6,186 nucleotides of DNA. Origin: an uncultured Oscillospiraceae bacterium (GTDB lineage Bacteria; Bacillota; Clostridia; Oscillospirales; Acutalibacteraceae). Of the stretch, positions 1 to 4,926 are shown piece by piece. A program made the translations under genes and the position numbers. The stretch covers positions 1-6,186 of the forward strand of contig URQJ01000114.1 of assembly GCA_900549945.1 (NCBI GenBank), in the 5' to 3' direction. Position 1 is the stretch's first letter, and every line of letters starts with the position of its first letter. Under the pieces are notes generated by a model. The model was given only the letters and a program-made list of their open reading frames with translations. It was not told the origin of the DNA and did not search any database.

Positions 1-701
1 GCACCGGCTGCGGCCGCCTCGGAAAGGCGGCTGTATTCCGCGTCATTGCAGACAACGTCGGCCTCCGCCTTGTACGGAACGGCGTTGACGACGGTGCCGG
101 CTTTAAAGCTGCGGATTTTTTCGCCGACCGGGCCGGTCACGGCGAAGCGGAAGAGGCCCTTCTCGCAGTGGCACAGGCCGTAGCCGGCGTCGGGCGTGAA
201 GCCCATCGTGGGCATCTGCTCCTTCGAGAAGTAGTGGGCCATGTCCTGCATGCCGATCTCCTCGGCGGAGCCGAGCACGACGCGCAGCTTGCGCTTGCCG
301 ACGACGCCCGCATCGCGCAAAGCGCGCAGGCAGTGCAGCGCGACGATCGCCGGACCCTTGTTGTCGGACACGCCGCGGCCGTAGGCGTAGCCGCCTCGGA
401 TCGTCATGTCAAACGGGTCGCTATCCCAGCCCTCGCCGGCGGGCACCACGTCGAGATGCGCCATGACGACGGCGTTCTCCTCGCCCTCGCCGAGCTCGGC
501 GTGCATCGCGTAGTAATCGCAGTTCTTCGCGGTCAGATCGTAGCGCGCGCAGAGCTCCATCGCCTTGTCGACGGCGGCAGCGGCGTCCTTGCCGAACGGG
601 TACGGCCCTGCCTGCGGCACCGCGACGGAGGGCACCGCGATGATCTCCTTCAAATCGCGCAGTATATCGTCCCAGTAATCGAGAATCTTCTCACCAAACA
701 T
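1..701 (-). CDS. M20 family dipeptidase, PepV/Sapep-like (N-terminal half, cut by window edge)
   Basis: Zn-dependent aminoacyl dipeptidase of the M20 family, probably cytosolic, releasing amino acids from dipeptides. The gene reads leftward and 233 codons are visible; PepV-type enzymes are about 465 residues, so the second half lies outside. Metal-site motifs seen: HLDVVPAG (His82, Asp84), GRGVSDNKGP (Asp113, the bridging ligand), SAEEIGM (catalytic Glu147 and metal-binding Glu148) and TPDAGYG (Asp171). Spacing between these residues almost matches Lactobacillus PepV (H87, D89, D119, E153/E154, D177, recalled from the literature). All the metal-site and catalytic residues expected in this half are present; the final metal ligand, a C-terminal His, is off the edge. 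The ATG at 701 is chosen because an AAAGGAAG ribosome site sits 8 bases upstream and the protein aligns from MFGEKILDYWDD. A second ATG at 705 is out of frame and stops after four codons. It is transcribed divergently from spmA. The exact substrate is not readable; succinyl-diaminopimelate desuccinylase is a less likely alternative. Confidence 0.9.
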   Translation of the reverse strand, partial: MFGEKILDYWDDILRDLKEIIAVPSVAVPQAGPYPFGKDAAAAVDKAMELCARYDLTAKNCDYYAMHAELGEGEENAVVMAHLDVVPAGEGWDSDPFDMTIRGGYAYGRGVSDNKGPAIVALHCLRALRDAGVVGKRKLRVVLGSAEEIGMQDMAHYFSKEQMPTMGFTPDAGYGLCHCEKGLFRFAVTGPVGEKIRSFKAGTVVNAVPYKAEADVVCNDAEYSRLSEAAAAG

Positions 702-842
702 ACATAACTTCCTTTCCAATTGGATATATATCTATCATAATCCATCCGGGCGGCAAAATCAATGCAAAGTGCGAAAAATATAGTCCGCACAACGGCGTAT
801 TTATGCCGGAAATCCCGGAGAAAAGGCAGGCGGGGCATCGGT
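702..842. other. Divergent intergenic spacer, dipeptidase/spmA
   Basis: Besides the minus-strand promoter, this spacer holds an inverted repeat CGGCGT/ATGCCG (793-808, one G-T pair, ATTT loop) in the probable spmA leader and the AGGCGGGG ribosome site. I looked for a sporulation sigma-E or sigma-G promoter upstream of spmA and saw only a weak resemblance near 774-805, which I do not call. Confidence 0.4.
734..762 (-). promoter_or_regulatory. Sigma-A promoter for the M20 dipeptidase
   Basis: Read on the minus strand, a -35 TTGATT (757-762) and a -10 TATGAT (734-739) are separated by exactly 17 bases. The predicted start of transcription is near 727, giving a leader of about 26 bases before the ATG at 701. 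Two short perfect palindromes lie around the predicted start: TCCAATTGGA (715-724) and GATATATATC (723-732). They could be an operator or just AT-rich promoter DNA. No experimental evidence. Confidence 0.65.
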
Positions 843-1421
843 ATGCTGAATTCCATCTGGGCGGTTCTCATCCTACTGGCCGTTCTCGGCGCGGCGGTGA
901 CGGGGAATCTCACTGCGCTTTCGAAGGCCGCGGCGGACGGCGCGCAGAGCGCCGTGGAGACTGCGCTGCTGCTCACGGGAGCGATGTGCCTTTGGCTCGG
1001 GCTGATGAACATCGCGTCGCACGCGGGGCTCACGGAAAAGCTCTCGCACTGTCTTTCCCCGCTGATCTGCCGCCTGTTCCCGGAGTATGCCGCGCACAGG
1101 GCGGTCGGCGAGAAGATCTCGATGAACATCGCGGCGAACATGCTCGGCATGGGGAACGCGGCGACGCCGCTCGGCCTCGCCGCGATGGATGAGATGCAGC
1201 GCCTTTCGGGCGGCGATACGCCGACGCGCGGCATGGTGCTGTTCGTCGTGATGAACACGGCGGCGTTCCAGCTGATCCCGTCCTCGGTCGTCACGCTGCG
1301 CGCGTCGTTCGGCAGTGCAAACCCGTACGACATCATGGTGCACATCTGGTTCGTATCGATCGGCAGCCTCTTGACCTGCATCTTCGTCTGCAAGCTGTTC
1401 GAGCGGCTGCAAAAGAAATAA
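843..1421 (+). CDS. spmA: Spore maturation protein A
   Basis: Integral membrane protein of the nucleoside-recognition/Gate domain family, needed together with SpmB for dehydration of the spore core and hence heat resistance (known from Bacillus subtilis and Clostridium perfringens). It has 192 residues from the ATG at 843; B. subtilis SpmA has about 196. Hydrophobic segments lie at about 4-20, 40-60, 100-115, 130-150 and 165-183. The family hallmarks are visible: NIAANMLGMGNAATPLG at about 95-111 and NTAAFQLIPSSVVTLR at about 138-153. The frame stays open upstream to an ATG at 762, but that adds 27 mostly basic residues (with KSRRKGRR) not found in the family. The start at 843 begins MLNSIWAVL as expected and has AGGCGGGG (828-835) seven bases upstream. 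The gene is followed by spmB. In B. subtilis the pair sits behind dacB; no dacB is seen here, and the upstream gene is a divergent peptidase. A sporulation-sigma promoter is expected but not clearly seen. Confidence 0.93.
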   Translation: MLNSIWAVLILLAVLGAAVTGNLTALSKAAADGAQSAVETALLLTGAMCLWLGLMNIASHAGLTEKLSHCLSPLICRLFPEYAAHRAVGEKISMNIAANMLGMGNAATPLGLAAMDEMQRLSGGDTPTRGMVLFVVMNTAAFQLIPSSVVTLRASFGSANPYDIMVHIWFVSIGSLLTCIFVCKLFERLQKK

Positions 1422-1427
1422 TATTGA

Positions 1428-1452
1428 AAAAAGCCGGCGCAGGCCGGTTTTT
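1428..1452 (+). terminator. Terminator-like hairpin between spmA and spmB
   Basis: Just after the spmA stop, CCGGC (1434-1438) pairs with GCCGG (1443-1447) around a four-base GCAG loop. The stem can extend through A5 (1428-1432) with T5 (1448-1452), leaving G1433 bulged. The U-tract after the GC stem makes it look like a weak intrinsic terminator or attenuator that would reduce spmB relative to spmA. The GC core is only five pairs, so read-through is likely. It lies before the preferred spmB start at 1475. Confidence 0.45.
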
Positions 1453-1474
1453 GTGCGGAAAGGGGGGAGTGGCT

Positions 1475-1993
1475 GTGGCGCAAATCGGCGCGGCGGCGGT
1501 CTGCGCGGTGATCGCGGGGATCGTCGCCGTCGGGTACATAAAGGGACTGCCGGTGTTCGACCTCTTCATCGAGGGCGCGGCGCAGGGGCTGAAAACCGCC
1601 GTGAAGCTGCTGCCGACGCTCGTGGGGCTGATCGCGGCGATCTCGATGCTGCGCGCTTCGGGCGTGCTGGAGCTGCTGGCCGGCGCGCTGCGTCCGCTGA
1701 CGGAATGGATCGGCCTCGATCCGGAGATCGTCCCGCTCGCCCTGCTGCGCCCGTTTTCCGGCAGCGGCTCCGTTTCCTATGTCACGGCGCTTTACGGCCG
1801 CTTCGGTGCGGACAGCGAGACGGCGCGGCTCGCGGCGATCCTCGCCTCCTCGACGGAGACGACGTTTTATGCGGCGGCGGTCTACTTCGGCGGCCGCGGC
1901 CTGCGCTCGACGCGATACACGATTCCGGCGGCGCTCTGCGGCGACTGCATGGCGGTGGTGCTCTCGATCATTTCCATCCGGCTGTTCGGCTGA
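1475..1993 (+). CDS. spmB: Spore maturation protein B
   Basis: Membrane partner of SpmA in spore core dehydration, also a Gate-domain family protein. From the GTG at 1475 it has 172 residues, close to the roughly 178 of B. subtilis SpmB. Visible family motifs are VFDLFIEGAAQGLKTAVKLL (about 27-46), LRPFSGSGS (91-99) and SSTETTFYAAAVYFGGRG (about 125-142) followed by a conserved PAALCGD. Hydrophobic segments lie at about 4-22, 44-58, 62-72, 85-92, 126-138 and 152-168. The start needs a choice. The frame is open from a TTG at 1424, which would put the hairpin at 1428-1452 inside the gene and add a glycine- and lysine-rich leader unlike the family. GTG at 1469 and GTG at 1475 are also in frame. 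The purine-rich GGGGGGAG (1462-1469) leaves five bases before 1475, so 1475 is preferred. It is presumably co-transcribed with spmA, 53 bases downstream of its stop. Confidence 0.9.
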   Translation: MAQIGAAAVCAVIAGIVAVGYIKGLPVFDLFIEGAAQGLKTAVKLLPTLVGLIAAISMLRASGVLELLAGALRPLTEWIGLDPEIVPLALLRPFSGSGSVSYVTALYGRFGADSETARLAAILASSTETTFYAAAVYFGGRGLRSTRYTIPAALCGDCMAVVLSIISIRLFG

Positions 1994-2021
1994 GATTTTT
2001 TTCTGTACGCGTGCGGGAAAA

Positions 2022-2032
2022 TGTGGTATACT
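2022..2032 (+). promoter_or_regulatory. Extended -10 promoter for coaX
   Basis: TGTGGTATACT fits the Gram-positive extended -10 pattern TRTGn-TATAAT (-10 hexamer 2027-2032). The -35 is poor: the best hexamer at 17-base spacing (2004-2009, TGTACG) matches the consensus at only three positions, as is common for extended -10 promoters. The predicted start near 2039 gives a leader of about 25 bases. It would let coaX be expressed in vegetative cells independently of the sporulation genes upstream. Confidence 0.6.
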
Positions 2033-2063
2033 GATTTCATCAAAACAGTGCGGAGGAAACGGT

Positions 2064-2831
2064 ATGCTGCTCACATTGGACGTCGGAAACACGAATATCA
2101 CGCTCGGGGTGTACGCAGGCGACACACTGCGGTTTGTCTCGCGCATGGCGACGAACCCGCCGCGCATGGAGGACCAGTATGCGGCGGACCTGCTTGCGAT
2201 TTTGAAGCTCTACGGCGTGGAGCCGGAGGAAATCACGGGCGTGATTATGAGCTCCGTCGTGCCGGGGCTGACGGCCCCGCTCACGCGGGCGGTGCGGCGC
2301 GTGCGCAATGTGGAGCCGTTCATCGTCAGCGCGGAGACGGTGCCGGACCTCAAGGTGCGCCGGGACATGCCCAACACACTCGGCGCGGATCTGATCGTCG
2401 GCGCGGTTGCGGCAAAGGCGCTGTACAGCGGCCCGTGCATCGTGATCGATATGGGCACGGCCACAACGCTGACCGGCCTGAACGCCGAGGGCGAAGTCTG
2501 CGGCGTCGTCATCATTCCGGGCGTCGGCACATCGCTCGACGCTTTGACGAGCCGCGCGGCGCAGCTCTCCGCCGTGGGCTTACAGGCGCCGCCGCAGGTG
2601 CTCGGGCGCAACACGATGGAGTGCATCCAGTCCGGCATGGTGTTCGGTACGGCCTGCATGCTCGACGGCCTTTGCGACCGCATCGAGGAGGAGCTCGGCG
2701 AAAAATGCGCGGTGATCGCCACCGGCGGGCTGGCCGGCATGGTCGTTGCGCAGTGCCGGCGCGAGATCCGCCTCAGCGACACGCTGCTGCTCGACGGCCT
2801 CAAGCTGATCTGGGACCGCTGCGGCGCGTGA
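2064..2831 (+). CDS. coaX: Type III pantothenate kinase
   Basis: Catalyses ATP-dependent phosphorylation of pantothenate to 4'-phosphopantothenate, the first step of coenzyme A synthesis, in the cytosol. The family belongs to the ASKHA fold and typically needs a monovalent cation. The 255 residues match the usual length of about 255-260. Motifs in order: DVGNTN phosphate-binding loop at 6-11, SSVVP at 63-67, LGADLIVGAVAA at 106-117 with the catalytic Asp109, DMGTATT at 129-135, GVVIIPG at 147-153 and IATGGLA at 218-224. The usual GADR motif is GADL here; the catalytic Asp is kept and the Arg is replaced, a form I recall from other Clostridia. The ATG at 2064 is preceded by GGAGG (2052-2056) with seven bases between; an upstream extension of the frame to 1779 overlaps spmB and is not coding. 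The gene has its own promoter and a strong terminator after it. Confidence 0.96.
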   Translation: MLLTLDVGNTNITLGVYAGDTLRFVSRMATNPPRMEDQYAADLLAILKLYGVEPEEITGVIMSSVVPGLTAPLTRAVRRVRNVEPFIVSAETVPDLKVRRDMPNTLGADLIVGAVAAKALYSGPCIVIDMGTATTLTGLNAEGEVCGVVIIPGVGTSLDALTSRAAQLSAVGLQAPPQVLGRNTMECIQSGMVFGTACMLDGLCDRIEEELGEKCAVIATGGLAGMVVAQCRREIRLSDTLLLDGLKLIWDRCGA

Positions 2832-2853
2832 CGCCCTGAAAAAATTGCCTGAG

Positions 2854-2890
2854 CGGCGCGCTTTTTGCGGGGAAAGCGCGCCGTTTCTTT
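2854..2890 (+). terminator. Intrinsic terminator after coaX
   Basis: A perfect 11-base inverted repeat, CGGCGCGCTTT (2854-2864) with AAAGCGCGCCG (2873-2883), encloses an eight-base loop and is followed by TTTCTTT (2884-2890). The stem can be extended by G-T and A-T pairs at its base. It lies 22 bases after the coaX stop and ends the spmA-spmB-coaX block before the next promoter. Confidence 0.85.
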
Positions 2891-2918
2891 CATCTTTATG
2901 AATTCCTGCAATCCCGGC

Positions 2919-2948
2919 TTGCCAGAGGGGCCGCGCATGTGCTATACT
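2919..2948 (+). promoter_or_regulatory. Promoter for the flippase-like membrane protein
   Basis: A -35 TTGCCA (2919-2924), an 18-base spacer and a -10 TATACT (2943-2948) preceded by TGTGC form an extended -10 promoter almost identical in its -10 region to that of coaX. The predicted start near 2955 gives a leader of about 30 bases. It lies directly after the coaX terminator, so the gene is an independent transcription unit. Confidence 0.7.
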
Positions 2949-2984
2949 ACATAGCGTGCCAAAATGCTTCAAAGGAGATTCATA

Positions 2985-4022
2985 ATGAAGGAAAAAAAGA
3001 AGATCCCGTGGGGACTTTTGTACGTGGCGCTGACCGTCGTCATCCTGCTTGTGTTCGGCCTTGTCAACCGGGAATTCCGAAGCATGCCCGCCGTGCTGGC
3101 AGGGCTTTCGCTCGGGTTCATCGTGCTCGCGGTGCTGATGACCGGCGTGTTCCTCGTCATAGAGGGCGAGATCATCCGCCTGCTGCTGTGGTGCCAAGGG
3201 GAGCGCGTCGGCTTTTGGACGACGCTGAAAATCGGCCTGATCGGCATCTACTATTCCTATATCACGCCGAGCTCCACGGGCGGCCAGCCGATGCAGGTCG
3301 TCTACCTGCTGCGCGATAAGGTTCCGGCCGGCAATTCCACGGCGGTGCTGTTCGTCAAATTCTTCGCCTATCAGCTCTCGTTCGTGCTCTGCACGGTGGC
3401 CTCGCTGATCTACATGTACCCGCAGCTCAAGGCGGAAAGCCCGCAGCTCATCCCGATCATCCTCGTCGGCATCGCGGTCAACGGGCTTTGGATCGTCGCG
3501 ATCCCGCTGCTGTTCTGCGCGCCGGTGCTGCACGGGGTGATGCGGGGCATTGTCTGGCTGCTCGAGCGGTGCCGCTTTCTCAAAAAGCGCGCGCAGTACA
3601 TCGAAAAGGTGCGCGGCTTCGAGAATGATTTCGCCTCCTACACGGAGAAATTCAGGCACAAGAAGCGCTACTATGTGTATGCGGTCCTGCTCTCGATTCC
3701 GCAGGTCATTTTGCAGATGAGCGTGCTCTATGTCGTGTTCCGCGCGTTCTCCTACGATCTGCCGTATCTCGAGCTGCTCTGCATGCAGACGATGCTGCAG
3801 GCCTCGGTCTGCTTTGTGCCGCTGCCCGGCGCCTCCGGCGCGCAGGAGCTCGGCTTCTCGATGTTCTTCAGCTCGTATTTTGCCTCCGGCGACGTGCTGT
3901 ACACCGCGGTGCTCGTCTGGCGCTTCTTCACGTATTACATCGTCGTCATTCTCGGCGCGCTGCTCGTCGTGGCGGATCAGATCGTCTACGGCCGCCGCCG
4001 TCGCCTGAAGGCGGAAAACTGA
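2985..4022 (+). CDS. YbhN/MprF-flippase-like (LPG synthase TM family) membrane protein
   Basis: Polytopic inner-membrane protein of the lysylphosphatidylglycerol synthetase TM region family (PF03706; UPF0104/YbhN), related to the flippase half of MprF. It has 345 residues and no soluble aminoacyl-transferase domain, so it is not a full MprF. Hydrophobic segments lie at about 9-26, 39-58, 78-92, 120-145, 155-180, 230-253, 262-278 and 307-332. Family motifs are TPSSTGGQPMQ at 94-104, PLPGASGAQELG at 279-290 (the PxPGGxGxxE motif with Ala for the second Gly) and VWRFFTYY at 311-318. The basic ends (MKEKKK, GRRRRLK) suit cytoplasmic termini. ATG at 2985 is chosen over ATG at 2964 because AAGGAG (2972-2977) sits seven bases before it and would lie inside the longer reading. 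It has its own promoter and probable terminator, hence monocistronic. Transport of a lipid or lipid-linked precursor across the membrane is an inference from the family; the substrate is unknown. Confidence 0.9.
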   Translation: MKEKKKIPWGLLYVALTVVILLVFGLVNREFRSMPAVLAGLSLGFIVLAVLMTGVFLVIEGEIIRLLLWCQGERVGFWTTLKIGLIGIYYSYITPSSTGGQPMQVVYLLRDKVPAGNSTAVLFVKFFAYQLSFVLCTVASLIYMYPQLKAESPQLIPIILVGIAVNGLWIVAIPLLFCAPVLHGVMRGIVWLLERCRFLKKRAQYIEKVRGFENDFASYTEKFRHKKRYYVYAVLLSIPQVILQMSVLYVVFRAFSYDLPYLELLCMQTMLQASVCFVPLPGASGAQELGFSMFFSSYFASGDVLYTAVLVWRFFTYYIVVILGALLVVADQIVYGRRRRLKAEN

Positions 4023-4050
4023 ATCAGCCGCCCCTGCGGGCTGCTTGTCT

Positions 4051-4099
4051 GCCGCACACACTGTGCGCCGGACCGGCGGCGTGTAAGGGCGTTTTTTTT
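4051..4099 (+). terminator. Probable intrinsic terminator after the flippase-like gene
   Basis: A GC-rich imperfect inverted repeat ends in a run of eight T (4092-4099). The inner hairpin is CGCCG (4066-4070) with CGGCG (4074-4078) around a three-base loop. An outer stem can form from GCC/ACAC (4051-4053, 4056-4059) with GTGT/GGC (4081-4084, 4088-4090). A separate small hairpin, CAGCC (4025-4029) with GGCTG (4039-4043), precedes it. The stem is not perfect, but the T-run and the position between a gene end and a promoter support termination. Confidence 0.55.
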
Positions 4100-4110
4100 G
4101 TGCAGAAATA

Positions 4111-4139
4111 TTGACAAAGACCCTTGGCGCGCGTATATT
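4111..4139 (+). promoter_or_regulatory. Sigma-A promoter for the ABC transporter operon
   Basis: A consensus -35 TTGACA (4111-4116), a 17-base spacer and TATATT (4134-4139) form the best promoter in the window. Transcription should start near 4146, giving a leader of about 64 bases before the ATG at 4210. It implies constitutive housekeeping-sigma expression unless the leader is regulatory. Confidence 0.85.
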
Positions 4140-4144
4140 TGTAG

Positions 4145-4175
4145 TGCGGTTCGCCGCATAAACGGCAGATGGCCG
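4145..4175 (+). promoter_or_regulatory. Leader hairpins at the 5' end of the ABC operon transcript
   Basis: TGCGG (4145-4149) and CCGCA (4154-4158) pair around a TTCG tetraloop, exactly where the transcript should begin. A second small hairpin, CGGC (4163-4166) with GCCG (4172-4175), follows. A 5'-terminal stem-loop can protect mRNA from 5'-end-dependent decay; that role is inferred. The closing pair is G-C rather than the extra-stable C(UUCG)G. No known riboswitch is recognised. Confidence 0.4.
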
Positions 4176-4209
4176 CGAATTTATCTGTAGAGAAAAAGGA
4201 GAAAACAGA

Positions 4210-4926
4210 ATGCTGAACATTCAAAACCTGACGAAGCGGTACGGCAGCAAGACGGCTGTCGACAACCTCAGCCTCCACATCGAGGCGGGGGAGATCTGCG
4301 CCTTTATCGGCCACAACGGCGCGGGAAAGACGACGACGCTCAAGGCCTGCTGCGGCCTGCTCACGCCGGACGGCGGCGCGATCACCGTAGACGGCATGTC
4401 GATCCGCGAAAGGCCGATCGACTGCAAGCGCGTGATGGCATACATACCCGACAACCCGGACATGTATGAGTTCCTGACGGGTTATGAGTACCTCAATTTT
4501 GTCGCCGACGTTTACGGCGTTTCAAAGGCCGACCGCGAGCGGCGCATCGCGGAGCTCGGCGAGCTGCTCGGCATCACCGAGGCGCTCGGCGGCGCGATCT
4601 CCGAGTGCTCGCACGGCATGAAGCAGAAGATCGCGATCATCTCGGCGCTGATCCATAAGCCCAAGCTGATTTTGATGGATGAGCCGTTCGTCGGGCTCGA
4701 CCCGGTCGCGGCGCACCAGCTCAAAAACCTGATGGCGGAGCACTGCGCGGCGGGCGGCGCGATCTTCTTCTCCACACACGTGCTGGAGGTCGCCGAAAAG
4801 CTGTGCAACAAGGTCGCGATCATCCGGGGCGGCAAGCTGGTCGCCTACGGCGCGATGGACGAGGTGCGCGGCGATTCCTCGCTGGAGGAAATCTTCCTTG
4901 AGCTGGAGGAGGAAAAGGCGCAATGA
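4210..4926 (+). CDS. ABC transporter ATP-binding protein (ABC-2/EcsA-like exporter type)
   Basis: Cytoplasmic ATPase subunit that powers the permease encoded next. It has 238 residues, normal for a single nucleotide-binding domain. Motifs in order: Walker A GHNGAGKT at 34-41, a Q-loop region YIPDNPDMYEFLTGYEYL at about 78-95 in which the usual Gln is Asp81, a degenerate signature CSHGMKQK at 133-140, Walker B LILMDEP at 153-159 with catalytic Glu158, D-loop GLDP at 162-165 and the switch His190. The IPDxP form and the SHGMK signature recall the EcsA/YthP-like exporter group. The ATG at 4210 has AAGGAG about eight bases upstream. The stop overlaps the permease start (ATGA at 4923-4926), indicating translational coupling. 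The acidic tail LEELEEEK-like (ELEEEKAQ) is typical of the group. Substrate unknown. Confidence 0.93.
   Translation: MLNIQNLTKRYGSKTAVDNLSLHIEAGEICAFIGHNGAGKTTTLKACCGLLTPDGGAITVDGMSIRERPIDCKRVMAYIPDNPDMYEFLTGYEYLNFVADVYGVSKADRERRIAELGELLGITEALGGAISECSHGMKQKIAIISALIHKPKLILMDEPFVGLDPVAAHQLKNLMAEHCAAGGAIFFSTHVLEVAEKLCNKVAIIRGGKLVAYGAMDEVRGDSSLEEIFLELEEEKAQ

Noticed and set aside
168..707. 179-residue plus-strand open frame opposite the dipeptidase
   Set aside because: The minus strand carries the complete set of M20 metal ligands with family spacing; this frame is its shadow.
774..805. Sigma-E-like promoter upstream of spmA
   Set aside because: The -10 candidate (CGTATTTAT) matches only about three of eight consensus positions, so it is not called.
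762..842. Upstream start extending SpmA by 27 residues
   Set aside because: The extension is basic and not part of the family, has no ribosome site, and 843 gives the expected N-terminus and length.
1991..2002. T7 run directly after the spmB stop as a terminator
   Set aside because: I could not find a stem of more than about three pairs before it; spmB transcripts may read into coaX.
650..2167. 505-residue open frame on the minus strand opposite spmA, spmB and the start of coaX
   Set aside because: Low-complexity Arg/Ala/His-rich translation in its first half of reading, no recognisable motif, and it lies fully antisense to well-recognised genes. GC-rich third positions suppress stops on the opposite strand.
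2580..4220. 546-residue open frame on the minus strand opposite coaX and the flippase-like gene
   Set aside because: Arg/His/Asp/Gln-rich composition typical of the reverse complement of membrane-protein genes, crosses a promoter and two terminators, no family motif.
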